Positions 46,479 to 55,344 of a stretch of 64,000 bases of DNA are shown piece after piece. The translations under genes were made by a program, and so were the position numbers. Source of the stretch: Flavobacterium acetivorans (GTDB lineage: Bacteria; Bacteroidota; Bacteroidia; Flavobacteriales; Flavobacteriaceae); contig NZ_CP087132.1 of NCBI RefSeq assembly GCF_020911885.1, positions 186,001 to 250,000 of the forward strand, given 5' to 3'. The notes below the pieces were generated by a model. It was not told the DNA's origin and searched no databases. It worked only from the letters and a program-made list of their open reading frames with translations. The first letter of the stretch is position 1. The number at the start of each line of letters is the position of its first letter.

Positions 46479-46886
46479 TTATTGTATCCTTCTTCGTCTG
46501 GTTTTAACGATTTGTTCGTCAATTAAAATAGCCTCATGAATTTTTTGCTTCAAAAATGAAATATCAATCTCTTTTATTGAAGTGAATATTTGTTTAGAAC
46601 TAAATTGGGCTGTTTCAAAAGTTTCATCTAAAAAAGAAGCTCCTTTACAAAAACCTATTGCCACACTCTTTCCAACTTTCGCCCAAGGGACAGAAGCAGG
46701 CCAGATATAACAAATCCGCGAATGACGGTAATAAAAAGGAACATTGTAAGCTAATTTCTCTTTGCAATCCATCATGCATTCCAGAATAATTTTACGCAGA
46801 TGGAGCACTATTTCCAGTTCGTCTTCTGGCAAATAACCCAGAAACTCTTCTAAAGTTTTAAATTGTATTCCTTGTGGATTTTCCAT
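46479..46886 (-). CDS. DUF1801 family protein
   Basis: 135 residues matching DUF1801 (YdhG-like): LEEFLGYLPEDELEIVLHLRKII, ECKEKLAYNVPFYYR-type stretch (CKEKLAYNVPFYYRH), and VAIGFCKGASFLDE. Unknown function. The tail ends in a KTRRRR basic patch. It lies between a folD terminator and the corA promoter region, so it is probably monocistronic. Confidence 0.85.
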   Translation of the reverse strand: MENPQGIQFKTLEEFLGYLPEDELEIVLHLRKIILECMMDCKEKLAYNVPFYYRHSRICYIWPASVPWAKVGKSVAIGFCKGASFLDETFETAQFSSKQIFTSIKEIDISFLKQKIHEAILIDEQIVKTRRRRIQ

Positions 46887-46920
46887 AAATAAAAAAAAGC
46901 CTATTCAGTTGAATAGGCTT
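46887..46920 (-). terminator. Terminator of folD
   Basis: Minus strand: AAGCCTATTC / GAATAGGCTT, 10-bp perfect stem with a 4-base loop, followed by eight T. It ends right at the DUF1801 start codon, so it occupies that gene's leader. Confidence 0.8.
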
Positions 46921-46930
46921 GGTGATTTTA

Positions 46931-47821
46931 TTATTCTTCTAATTTCAAAATTTTCATTTCTCTTGCCAAAAGTGTGTTTTTCATCAACATTGCAATAGTC
47001 ATAGGTCCTACTCCTCCAGGAACTGGTGTAATAAAACTTGCTTTCTTACTCACATTGTCAAAATCTACATCTCCGGTAATCACATACCCTTTTTCGTTAG
47101 ATTCATCGGCAACTCTGGTAATCCCTACGTCAATTACAACAACGCCATCCTTAACCATTTCAGCTTTCAAATAGTTAGGAACGCCAAGCGCTGTGATAAT
47201 AATATCGGCCTGAGTTGTTATTTGAGCAATGTTTTTAGTATAACTGTGCGTTAATGTAACGGTAGAATTCCCTGGAAAACCTTTTCTTCCCATCAAAATA
47301 CTCATTGGTCTTCCCACAATGTGACTACGACCAATAACAACAGTATGCTTCCCTTTTGTCTCTACATTATATCTTTCTAACAATTCCAGAATTCCAAAAG
47401 GAGTAGCAGGAATAAAAGTACTCATGTCCAAAGCCATTTTCCCAAAGTTCTCCGGATGAAATCCGTCAACATCTTTGCTAGGATCAACAGCCATCAATAC
47501 TTTTTGCTCATCAATTTGCTCTGGAAGCGGCAATTGAACGATGAATCCATCAATGTTTGCATCTTCATTCAACTCTTTTATCTTTTTCAACAATTCTGTT
47601 TCAGACGTGGTGCTTGGCATTTTCACCAAAGTAGATTCAAAACCTACTCTTTCGCATGCTTTCACCTTACTTCCTACATAAGTTAAACTAGCACCATCAT
47701 TACCCACAATTATTGCTGCTAAATGAGGTACCTTTTCCCCATTGTCTTTCATCTTTTGTACTTCGGCTGCGATTTCCCTTTTAATGTCCTCCGCTGTTTT
47801 TTTTCCGTCTAGTAGTTGCAT
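46931..47821 (-). CDS. folD: Bifunctional methylenetetrahydrofolate dehydrogenase / methenyl-THF cyclohydrolase
   Basis: 296 residues, standard length. It interconverts 5,10-methylene-THF and 10-formyl-THF. TYVGSKVKACERVG carries the catalytic Lys, then DGFIVQLPLPEQI, GRSHIVGRPM for NADP binding, and TPVPGGVGPMTIAML at the C-terminus. Confidence 0.97.
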   Translation of the reverse strand: MQLLDGKKTAEDIKREIAAEVQKMKDNGEKVPHLAAIIVGNDGASLTYVGSKVKACERVGFESTLVKMPSTTSETELLKKIKELNEDANIDGFIVQLPLPEQIDEQKVLMAVDPSKDVDGFHPENFGKMALDMSTFIPATPFGILELLERYNVETKGKHTVVIGRSHIVGRPMSILMGRKGFPGNSTVTLTHSYTKNIAQITTQADIIITALGVPNYLKAEMVKDGVVVIDVGITRVADESNEKGYVITGDVDFDNVSKKASFITPVPGGVGPMTIAMLMKNTLLAREMKILKLEE

Positions 47822-47827
47822 TTTATA

Positions 47828-47872
47828 TTTAGTTTCAAGTTTTAGAATTCTGAGACCTAAAGTTTTAGGTCG
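47828..47872. repeat. Low-complexity repeat with small hairpin
   Basis: GACCTAAA / TTTAGGTC (47854-47861 / 47864-47871), embedded in AGTTTCAAGTTTTAG words, directly upstream of folD on its strand. Confidence 0.45.
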
Positions 47873-47894
47873 TATTGTAGTTATATATAAAAGA

Positions 47895-47934
47895 ATAAGA
47901 TTTAAAAACCCGAAAAATGGTCTTTAAATCTTAT
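47895..47934 (-). terminator. Inverted repeat after ffh, possible terminator
   Basis: ATAAGATTTAAA (47895-47906) pairs perfectly with 47923-47934 around a 16-base loop, just downstream of the ffh stop on the minus strand. It is AT-only and lacks a clean T run, so terminator function is uncertain. Confidence 0.4.
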
Positions 47935-47942
47935 ACATATTC

Positions 47943-49292
47943 TTAGTGCATTCCGCCTGGCATTCCTTTCATTCCGCCCATCATCTTCATGAGGTTTTTC
48001 CCTCCTGGTCCTTGCATCATTTTCATCATCTTACTCATTTGCTCAAACTGTTTCATCAATTGATTGACTTGTTCAATTTTTGTCCCGGAGCCTTTGGCTA
48101 TTCTCGCTTTTCTTTTAACGTCTATAAGGGCTGGTTTTGATCTTTCAATAGGAGTCATAGAGTGAATGATAGCCTCAATGTGTTTGAAAGCATCATCTTC
48201 TATCTCTACATTCTTCATTGCTTTTGAAGCACCCGGTATCATTCCAACCAAATCCTTCATGTTACCCATTTTCTTCACTTGCTGAATTTGGGAAAGGAAA
48301 TCGTCAAAACCAAATTCATTTTTGGCAATTTTCTTTTGAATTTTTCTGGCTTCATCTTCATCAAACTGCTCTTGCGCTCTTTCTACCAAAGACACCACGT
48401 CACCCATTCCAAGGATACGCTCTGCCATACGAACCGGATAGAACACATCAATAGCCTCCATTTTTTCTCCTGTTCCAACAAATTTAATCGGTTTGTTAAC
48501 TACTGATTTTATCGAAAGTGCAGCTCCTCCACGAGTATCACCATCTAATTTAGTCAGGATTACACCGTCAAAATTCAAAATATCGTTGAATGCTTTTGCC
48601 GTATTTACAGCATCTTGACCTGTCATGGCATCCACAACAAATAAAGTCTCTTGTGGTTGAATTGCTTTGTGAACGCGAGAAATCTCATCCATCATTTCCT
48701 GATCCACAGCCAAACGACCCGCAGTATCGACAATAACCACATTAAAACCATTTGCTTTAGCGTGCTTAATTGCATTTTGAGCAATTTCAACAGGATTTTT
48801 ATTCTCTGGTTCTGAGTAAACCTCAACACCAATAGAATCTCCCACAACATACAATTGCTGGATTGCCGCCGGACGATAGATATCACAAGCAACCAAAAGT
48901 GGTTTTTTGTTCTTTTTTGTCAAAAGATAATTCGCTAGTTTTCCCGAGAAAGTTGTTTTCCCGGAACCTTGCAAACCTGACATCAAGATAACGGTTGGTG
49001 CGCCAGAAAGGTTAATTCCTGCCACATCCCCACCCATCAATTCCGTAAGTTCGTCTTTAACTAACTTTACCAATAACTGTCCCGGCTGAAGTGTAGTTAA
49101 TACGTCTTGTCCAATTGCTTTTTCTTTCACTCTTGTGGTAAAATCTTTGGCAATTTTAAAATTCACATCGGCATCAAGTAAAGCTCTTCGAACCTCTTTT
49201 AGAGTATCTGCTACGTTTACTTCGGTGATTTTTCCGTGACCTTTTAATATATGGAAGGCTTTATCTAGTTTATCGCTTAAATTATCGAACAT
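47943..49292 (-). CDS. ffh: Signal recognition particle protein Ffh
   Basis: 449 residues. GTPase of the SRP that brings nascent membrane proteins to the Sec translocon. N domain, then G domain with GLQGSGKTT, VDTAGRLAVDQEM and TKLDGDTRGG, and a methionine-rich M domain at the C-terminus (MMKMMQGPGG then GGMKGMPGG). Standard length. Confidence 0.97.
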   Translation of the reverse strand: MFDNLSDKLDKAFHILKGHGKITEVNVADTLKEVRRALLDADVNFKIAKDFTTRVKEKAIGQDVLTTLQPGQLLVKLVKDELTELMGGDVAGINLSGAPTVILMSGLQGSGKTTFSGKLANYLLTKKNKKPLLVACDIYRPAAIQQLYVVGDSIGVEVYSEPENKNPVEIAQNAIKHAKANGFNVVIVDTAGRLAVDQEMMDEISRVHKAIQPQETLFVVDAMTGQDAVNTAKAFNDILNFDGVILTKLDGDTRGGAALSIKSVVNKPIKFVGTGEKMEAIDVFYPVRMAERILGMGDVVSLVERAQEQFDEDEARKIQKKIAKNEFGFDDFLSQIQQVKKMGNMKDLVGMIPGASKAMKNVEIEDDAFKHIEAIIHSMTPIERSKPALIDVKRKARIAKGSGTKIEQVNQLMKQFEQMSKMMKMMQGPGGKNLMKMMGGMKGMPGGMH

Positions 49293-49314
49293 GGTTTATT
49301 TTTTTATTGAAATG

Positions 49315-49344
49315 CAAAGATAAACTAATTAGATAATTAGGCAA
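49315..49344 (-). promoter_or_regulatory. Promoter for ffh
   Basis: Minus strand: TTG (49342-49344), a 19-base spacer, then TATCTTTG (49315-49322), 22 bases before the start. The -33 element falls inside the low-complexity repeat. Confidence 0.65.
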
Positions 49345-49364
49345 TTAGATAATTAGATAATTGA
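49322..49364. repeat. Low-complexity intergenic repeat (TTAGATAATTAG tandem)
   Basis: Three to four tandem AATTAGATAATTAG words between ffh and argS; related to 13934 and, inverted, to 44392. Confidence 0.5.
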
Positions 49365-49383
49365 CAACTCAAACAGAAGTTTA

Positions 49384-49430
49384 TTTTAACAAAAAAACGA
49401 CCTCAGTATGAAGTCGTTTTTTTGTTAAAA
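49384..49430 (-). terminator. Terminator of argS
   Basis: A perfect 18-bp stem (49384-49401 / 49413-49430) with an 11-base loop; core AAAAAAACGAC / GTCGTTTTTTT gives a T run on either strand. It lies just past the argS stop. Confidence 0.85.
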
Positions 49431-49440
49431 TTAGATCAGT

Positions 49441-51219
49441 TTACATTCGCTCAGGAACATTAATACCTAACAAACTAAAAGAAGCCGCAATTGTATCAGC
49501 CACTTTTTTAGAAAGTTGGACTCTGAATATTTTTTTATTTAAATCATCTTCCCCAAGAATAGGAACAGCCTGATAGAACGAATTGTACTCACGAACCAAA
49601 TCATAGGTAAAATTTGCCAGCAAAGCCGGGCTATGATGTTGTGCCGCATTTTGAATCACCTCAGGAAACAACTCCAGTTGTTTTACCAATTCTTTCTCTT
49701 TTTCGTGAAGTGTCACTATTTCAGACTTTACCGAAAAATCAAAATTAGCCTTACGAATAATCGATTGGATTCTAGCATAAGTATATTGAATAAACGGCCC
49801 TGTATTTCCAGCAAAATCAACAGATTCTTCCGGATTAAACAAGATGCGTTTTTTAGGATCTACCTTCAAAATATAATATTTCAAGGCGCCAAGACCAATT
49901 GTATTGTACAATTTTGCTTTTTCTTCAACAGAATAACTTTCCAGTTTTCCTAAATCTTCGGCAATATTTTGAGCTGTATCGGCCATTTCTTTCATCAAAT
50001 CATCGGCATCAACAACCGTTCCTTCACGGCTTTTCATTTTTCCGGAAGGCAAATCAACCATGCCGTAGGATAAATGGAATAGGTTTTCAGACCATTCAAA
50101 ACCTAATTTTTTCAAGATTAGGAACAAAACTTTAAAATGATAATCCTGTTCGTTACCCACTGTATAAACCATCCCGCCTACATCTGGAATATCTTTTACT
50201 CGCTGAATTGCGGTTCCAATATCCTGCGTCATATAAACCGCTGTTCCATCTGAACGAAGCACAATCTTACGATCTAAACCTTCATCAGTTAGATCAATCC
50301 AAACCGAACCGTCAGGATCTTTTTCAAAAACTCCTTTTTCCAGACCAATTTGAACTACATCTTTCCCTAATAAATAGGTATTACTTTCATAATAATAGCA
50401 GTCAAAGTCAACTCCCAAGTTTTTATAAGTAATAGCAAAACCATCGTAAACCCATTGGTTCATCATTTTCCAAAGTGCCTTTACCTTTTCATCGCCAGCC
50501 TCCCATTTCAAAAGCATTTCTTGTGCTTCTAATATAATTGGCGCTTGTTTTTTGGCTTCTTCTTCGGTTTTTCCTTCGCTCATTAATTGGTTAATTTCTT
50601 CTTTATAGGCTTTATCAAAAGCCACATAATAATTCCCAACTAACTTATCGCCTTTTTGACCAGTCGATTCTGGAGTTTCTCCGTTACCGAATTTCTGCCA
50701 AGCCAACATCGATTTGCAAATATGAATTCCCCTGTCATTAATGATTTGGGTTTTGTATACTTTTTTGCCCGAAGCCTTAATGATTTCGGCAACTGAATAA
50801 CCCAAAAGATTATTACGAACGTGACCTAAATGAAGCGGTTTATTAGTATTTGGCGAAGAATATTCTACCATTACCGCCTTGTCGTCAGGATTTGGTGTTA
50901 CAAAGCCAAATTTAGCCTCATCTTTAATTTCATTAAAGAAATTCAAATAATATTCATCCGAAATAACAATATTCAAGAAACCGGAAACCACATTAAAACG
51001 ACTTACTTCAGCAAGATTTTCTACTAAATAATTCCCAATTTTATTTCCTAATTCTACCGGATTGCTTTTGACCAATTTTAATAAGGGAAAAATAACCATC
51101 GTGATATCACCTTCAAATTCTTTCCGTGTCGCCTGAAATTCAACTTTGTCAATTGCAATGTCAAATAAAGCTTGGACTGCTTTTTCAATAGAGGGCGTAA
51201 GAATTTCTGATAATGTCAT
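49441..51219 (-). CDS. argS: Arginyl-tRNA synthetase
   Basis: 592 residues from the ATG at 51219 (MTLSEILTPSIEKA). An in-frame ATG at 51339 would add 40 unrelated residues upstream of the promoter and is rejected. Class I synthetase: the HIGH-type PLHLGHVRNN, GIHICKSM, GKMKSREGTVV replacing a canonical KMSKS, and the C-terminal anticodon domain ending LLGINVPERM. Confidence 0.97.
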   Translation of the reverse strand: MTLSEILTPSIEKAVQALFDIAIDKVEFQATRKEFEGDITMVIFPLLKLVKSNPVELGNKIGNYLVENLAEVSRFNVVSGFLNIVISDEYYLNFFNEIKDEAKFGFVTPNPDDKAVMVEYSSPNTNKPLHLGHVRNNLLGYSVAEIIKASGKKVYKTQIINDRGIHICKSMLAWQKFGNGETPESTGQKGDKLVGNYYVAFDKAYKEEINQLMSEGKTEEEAKKQAPIILEAQEMLLKWEAGDEKVKALWKMMNQWVYDGFAITYKNLGVDFDCYYYESNTYLLGKDVVQIGLEKGVFEKDPDGSVWIDLTDEGLDRKIVLRSDGTAVYMTQDIGTAIQRVKDIPDVGGMVYTVGNEQDYHFKVLFLILKKLGFEWSENLFHLSYGMVDLPSGKMKSREGTVVDADDLMKEMADTAQNIAEDLGKLESYSVEEKAKLYNTIGLGALKYYILKVDPKKRILFNPEESVDFAGNTGPFIQYTYARIQSIIRKANFDFSVKSEIVTLHEKEKELVKQLELFPEVIQNAAQHHSPALLANFTYDLVREYNSFYQAVPILGEDDLNKKIFRVQLSKKVADTIAASFSLLGINVPERM

Positions 51220-51241
51220 TTTATGTATTTTTTTAAGACGG

Positions 51242-51249
51242 CAAAGATA
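51242..51249 (-). promoter_or_regulatory. Promoter -7 element of argS
   Basis: Minus-strand TATCTTTG 22 bases before the ATG at 51219; this placement fixes the start choice. Confidence 0.6.
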
Positions 51250-51469
51250 GGCATAATGCAGCAAATTGAAAATTAGAAAACAAGATAATTTCCTACTCAT
51301 AATAAGCACTTTAACGAAGATACAATTAGATTTCTTCACTTTTTATAAAAATTGTGTAACATTTTTTTCGTTTAGAAGTCTACTATAACAACTTTAGGAA
51401 TTACAACTATCAAAACGGTAATATGTAAAAAAAAGTACTGTGTATTACATAATATTAAATTTAATATCC

Positions 51470-51477
51470 TAACTTTG
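51470..51477 (+). promoter_or_regulatory. Promoter -7 element TAACTTTG
   Basis: Perfect TAnnTTTG match 30 bases before the receptor ATG at 51508. The in-frame TTG at 51475 falls inside it. Confidence 0.6.
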
Positions 51478-51507
51478 CATCATCAATCATCTTTTAAATC
51501 AAAAATC

Positions 51508-53925
51508 ATGAAACTTAAATCAATCTTAATCTGCTTTTTCGGAACCTTGCTTTCGATGCAGGCACAAACCTCAGCAAAACCAACTTTAATAGCAAGCCCA
51601 GGAAGTATTAGCGGAAAAGTGGTAGACAAGAAAAGCAACCAGCCTTTGCCTTATGTCAATGTCATTATTAAAGAATCAAACCAATTTATTACTGGCGGCA
51701 TCACTTCTGACAAAGGAATTTTTGTCATCAAAAATCTGGAATTAAAAAATTACACTGTTGAAATACAGTTTATGGGATACAAAACCATTTCAAGAAAAGC
51801 TTCTTTAACCAATGACGACAAAAGCGTTGACATAGGTAGTGTCGCTCTGGAGGAAGACGCAATTGAACTAAAGGGCGTTGATATTGTCAGCGAGAAATCG
51901 ACTATTGAACAAAAAATTGACCGAAAAATAATCAATGTAGGAAAGGATTTGATTTCTGCCGGAGCTACAGCTGGTGAAATCATGAATAATATTCCTTCGG
52001 TTAGCGTAGATCCGCAAACAAATGCGATCAGTTTGAGAGGAAATTCTAACGTACGTGTTTTAGTAGACGGAAAACCATCCAATATTGATCCTTCACAGTT
52101 ATTGCAACAAATTCCATCGGCTTCGATCAAACAAATTGAGTTGATCACCAATCCATCGGCAAAATACAATCCCGAAGGAATGAGCGGAATCATCAATATC
52201 GTTTTGAACAAAAACAGTAAAATAGGATTCAACGGAAGCATTAACAATGGGGTAACCTTTGGAAAAACGCCAAAAGTAAATTCGTCTTTAGACCTCAATT
52301 ACAGAAGCGGGAAATTTAATTTCTATGGAAATTATGGTTTTAATCATGGAAAAAATACCAACCACGGTTTTATAAGAAGCGAAGAAACGAACAAAGAAAA
52401 TTTACAAAAATTTGAATTCAACAACAAAAATACTTCGCATCTGGCAAAAGTAGGATTGGATTTCTACCTGAATGACAACAATACTTTATCATTTTACACA
52501 AACCAAAGTTTCTTTTCGGGGAATGGTTTTGGAAGCACCGATGTAGATTATGTGAACAACACCACTAATACTGATTTACTGCAACTTTTTAATAATAAAA
52601 ATAAAAGCAATTCTCAAACTTATAATTTTGACTATAAATTGAAGTTTAAAAAAGAAGGCCATAATCTGGAATTAGAAGTAAATTACAACAAAAACAATGA
52701 GCCCGAAGATGCTTATTATGCTGACTTGAACAGAAATGACCTTTCTTTAATAAGTTCATTTACTAATGATGTTGAAACAATTGGAAAAAACACCATCATC
52801 AATCTTGATTATGTGAACCCACTTTCAGAAACCACAAAACTAGAATTGGGATTGGAAAATAGACTGGAAACAACCAACAACAATTTATTTAGAAACAACA
52901 GCTACAATTCTGATTTTAGCTATGACCGTAAAATATATTCGGCCTATGCTACTTTGGGAAAACAATGGAAAAAATGGAGTTTTCAGGCTGGCGCCCGTTT
53001 AGAACAGTACAATGTAGAAGCTTTATTTAAAGAAGTTTCTAAACCTGACGGACCATTTGAGGATAAAATCCTAAGCCTTTATCCTTCTTCCTTTTTAAGC
53101 TATAATCCAAGTGATAAGAATTCCTTTAATTTAAGTTTTTCAAGAAGAGTAGACAGACCAAGTATTGGGCAAGTAAACCCAATCAGGGAATGGAGCACAC
53201 CCACAATTGACTCTAAAGGAAATCCAGATCTTGTTCCTCAATTCACAAATTCGTATGAGTTGAATTACACCCGAAAAACAAAAATAGGTTCTATCACCTC
53301 AGGTGTTTTCTACAGAAGAATTGAAGACGAAATTACAAGAGTCATTTTTACAAATCCTGAAAACCCAAACAAACAGGTGTTGTCCTACGATAATTTCAAC
53401 AACAACAATGCCTATGGAATTGAGGTATCCAGCAATTTAGATTTCAAAAAATGGTGGAGTGCCAATATCAGTTTAGACGCTTACAAGAAAAAAGTAAAAG
53501 GAACTATTGAGAATACACCTGGTAATTTTGAATTTGTGGAAGTCAATGCCACTACATTCAACGCCAGAATAAACAATACTTTTAAGGCTACAAAAGATTT
53601 GCGTTTTCAATTGTTTGCCATGTACAGAGGAGAAGATTTAAGCTTGCAATTCTTAAGAGAACCAATGTGGAAAATGGATTTAGGAAGCAGTTATAACATC
53701 CTAAAAGGAAAAGGAACCATCAGCGCGCGTTTCAGTGACATATTCAATTCGATGCACTTTGCCTTTAATGGAGACCGTCCTTACAAGTCAAATGGTCAAT
53801 TCAATTGGGAAAGCCAATCTGTATATGTAGGATTCAATTATCGTTTTGGAAGCGGTAAAAACAAAGCAATCCAAAGAAAACAAAGAGATCAAAACGAAAC
53901 CCAAGGAAGCGGTGGACTTTTATAA
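51508..53925 (+). CDS. TonB-dependent receptor, outer-membrane beta-barrel family
   Basis: 805 residues from the ATG at 51508. Signal peptide ending SMQAQ, a carboxypeptidase-regulatory-like domain at about 32-110 (GSISGKVVDKKSNQPLPYVNV), a plug domain (ISLRGNSNVRVLVDGKPSNID, ITNPSAKYNPEGMSGIINIVLN), and a C-terminal OMP_b-brl_3-type barrel. The end is unusual: after the last strand (YVGFNYRFGSG) come ~25 basic and Gln-rich residues, so the terminal aromatic is not at the very end. Ligand unknown; receptors of this subfamily are usually not partnered with SusD, and none is seen. Confidence 0.92.
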   Translation: MKLKSILICFFGTLLSMQAQTSAKPTLIASPGSISGKVVDKKSNQPLPYVNVIIKESNQFITGGITSDKGIFVIKNLELKNYTVEIQFMGYKTISRKASLTNDDKSVDIGSVALEEDAIELKGVDIVSEKSTIEQKIDRKIINVGKDLISAGATAGEIMNNIPSVSVDPQTNAISLRGNSNVRVLVDGKPSNIDPSQLLQQIPSASIKQIELITNPSAKYNPEGMSGIINIVLNKNSKIGFNGSINNGVTFGKTPKVNSSLDLNYRSGKFNFYGNYGFNHGKNTNHGFIRSEETNKENLQKFEFNNKNTSHLAKVGLDFYLNDNNTLSFYTNQSFFSGNGFGSTDVDYVNNTTNTDLLQLFNNKNKSNSQTYNFDYKLKFKKEGHNLELEVNYNKNNEPEDAYYADLNRNDLSLISSFTNDVETIGKNTIINLDYVNPLSETTKLELGLENRLETTNNNLFRNNSYNSDFSYDRKIYSAYATLGKQWKKWSFQAGARLEQYNVEALFKEVSKPDGPFEDKILSLYPSSFLSYNPSDKNSFNLSFSRRVDRPSIGQVNPIREWSTPTIDSKGNPDLVPQFTNSYELNYTRKTKIGSITSGVFYRRIEDEITRVIFTNPENPNKQVLSYDNFNNNNAYGIEVSSNLDFKKWWSANISLDAYKKKVKGTIENTPGNFEFVEVNATTFNARINNTFKATKDLRFQLFAMYRGEDLSLQFLREPMWKMDLGSSYNILKGKGTISARFSDIFNSMHFAFNGDRPYKSNGQFNWESQSVYVGFNYRFGSGKNKAIQRKQRDQNETQGSGGLL

Positions 53926-53956
53926 AAATTAGTTTTAATTATTTTATGTTGTAAAG

Positions 53957-53991
53957 AAGCTCGAAGCATGCCACTTCGGGCTTTTTTTTTA
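53957..53991 (+). terminator. Terminator of receptor gene
   Basis: GCTCGAAG / CTTCGGGC stem with one G-T pair, 7-base loop and ten T. Confidence 0.8.
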
Positions 53992-53994
53992 CAT

Positions 53995-54030
53995 AAAAAG
54001 CTATTCGTTTTGAAACGAATAGCTTTTTAT
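53995..54030 (-). terminator. Terminator of fabH
   Basis: AAAAAGCTATTCGTTT / AAACGAATAGCTTTTT, a near-perfect 16-bp stem immediately beside the previous terminator. Back-to-back terminators separate the convergent genes. Confidence 0.75.
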
Positions 54031-54065
54031 TTTTATGCTCAACCTCGAAGATTAAACGCGAAAAA

Positions 54066-55073
54066 CTACCATTTAATTATAGCACTTCCCCAAGTAAAAC
54101 CACTCCCAAAAGCAGCCAAAACTACCGTATCACCAGTTTTTATTTTTCCTTGTTCCCAAGCTTCGGTCAATGCAATAGGAATAGAAGCCGCTGTAGTATT
54201 TCCGTATTTTTGAATATTATTGAAGACCTGATCGTCTGTCAATTTGAATTTATTTTGAATAAATTGAGAAATTCTCAAATTAGCCTGATGCGGTATCAAC
54301 ATATCAATATCCGAAACTTGCAAATTATTAGCCTGCAAACCTTCATTTATTACTTCGCTGAAACGAACTACAGCATTCTTGAACACAAATTGCCCGTTCA
54401 TATATGGAAAATAACTTTCATCCTCTGCATCCGTATCGGCAAGAATATCAGTAACCCATCTTCCACCCATTCCCGGAGCTTTTACCACTAATTCTTCGGC
54501 ATGCTGCCCTTCTGAATGCAAATGAGTCGAAAGAATACCTTTGGACAAATCTTCTTCTCTGCTCAAAACTGCCGCTCCTGCCCCGTCGCCAAAAATTACT
54601 GAAACCCCTCTTCCGCGCGTAGTCATATCCAAACCTGTTGACTGCACTTCAGATCCAATAACTAAAATGTTTTTGTACATTCCTGTCTTGATGTATTGAT
54701 CTGCAACAGACAAAGCATAAACAAAACCGGAACATTGATTTCTAACATCCAATGCACCTACGGTTCTCAATCCTAAATCTCTTTGCACCAAAACTCCCGG
54801 TCCAGGGAAATAATAATCTGGACTTAAGGTTGCAAAAACCACAAAGTCAATATCCTCTTTAGCCACACCCGAACGCTCAATTGCAATTTTAGCAGCCTTA
54901 ACACCCATCGAAGTCGTCGTGTCTTCTCCTCTTATAATGTGCCTTCTTTCTTGAATTCCGGTTCTTTCCTGAATCCACTCATCATTAGTGTCTATAATTT
55001 TCGACAAATCGTCATTGGTTACTATGTTATCAGGAACATAATATCCCAATCCTGTTATTTTAGAATGGTACAT
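54066..55073 (-). CDS. fabH: 3-oxoacyl-ACP synthase III
   Basis: 335 residues. It condenses acetyl-CoA with malonyl-ACP to start fatty acid synthesis. Catalytic Cys in NQCSGFVYAL, His in IPHQANLRI, Asn in KYGNTTAASIPIAL, and the N-terminal IDTNDEWIQERTGI signature are present. A minus-strand TAAATTTG box (55103-55110) lies 29 bases upstream. Confidence 0.95.
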   Translation of the reverse strand: MYHSKITGLGYYVPDNIVTNDDLSKIIDTNDEWIQERTGIQERRHIIRGEDTTTSMGVKAAKIAIERSGVAKEDIDFVVFATLSPDYYFPGPGVLVQRDLGLRTVGALDVRNQCSGFVYALSVADQYIKTGMYKNILVIGSEVQSTGLDMTTRGRGVSVIFGDGAGAAVLSREEDLSKGILSTHLHSEGQHAEELVVKAPGMGGRWVTDILADTDAEDESYFPYMNGQFVFKNAVVRFSEVINEGLQANNLQVSDIDMLIPHQANLRISQFIQNKFKLTDDQVFNNIQKYGNTTAASIPIALTEAWEQGKIKTGDTVVLAAFGSGFTWGSAIIKW

Positions 55074-55102
55074 ATTGTTATTATTTAATTAAAATAAGAT
55101 TA

Positions 55103-55110
55103 CAAATTTA
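55103..55110 (-). promoter_or_regulatory. Promoter -7 element of fabH
   Basis: Minus-strand TAAATTTG 29 bases before the fabH start. Confidence 0.5.
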
Positions 55111-55344
55111 ATTATCCTTTAAAATTTCAGCTCACAAATTACAGTTTTTTTAATAAACTTCGGTTTTATATTCATTTCTTGAATAAATTAGGTGCTCTGG
55201 ATTTTCTTTTTCCAATAAAAAAATGGGCTCTCATCAGTGTTTAGCACAAGAGGCAAAACAAACCTCATCGCTTGGCTGTAACAAACTTGGACTTCTATAG
55301 ACAAATACCTAAATTTACACGCATACAATCAAAAAAAACTAACT

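Noticed and set aside
46316..46522. Minus-strand open frame of 68 codons upstream of corA
   Set aside because: It overlaps the DUF1801 gene and the corA promoter box, has an unnatural composition and no domain.
51220..51339. N-terminal extension of argS
   Set aside because: It lies upstream of the perfect -7 box at 51242-51249 and is not arginyl-tRNA synthetase-like.
51475..51507. TTG start of the second TonB-dependent receptor
   Set aside because: It falls inside the -7 promoter box; the ATG at 51508 starts a proper signal peptide.
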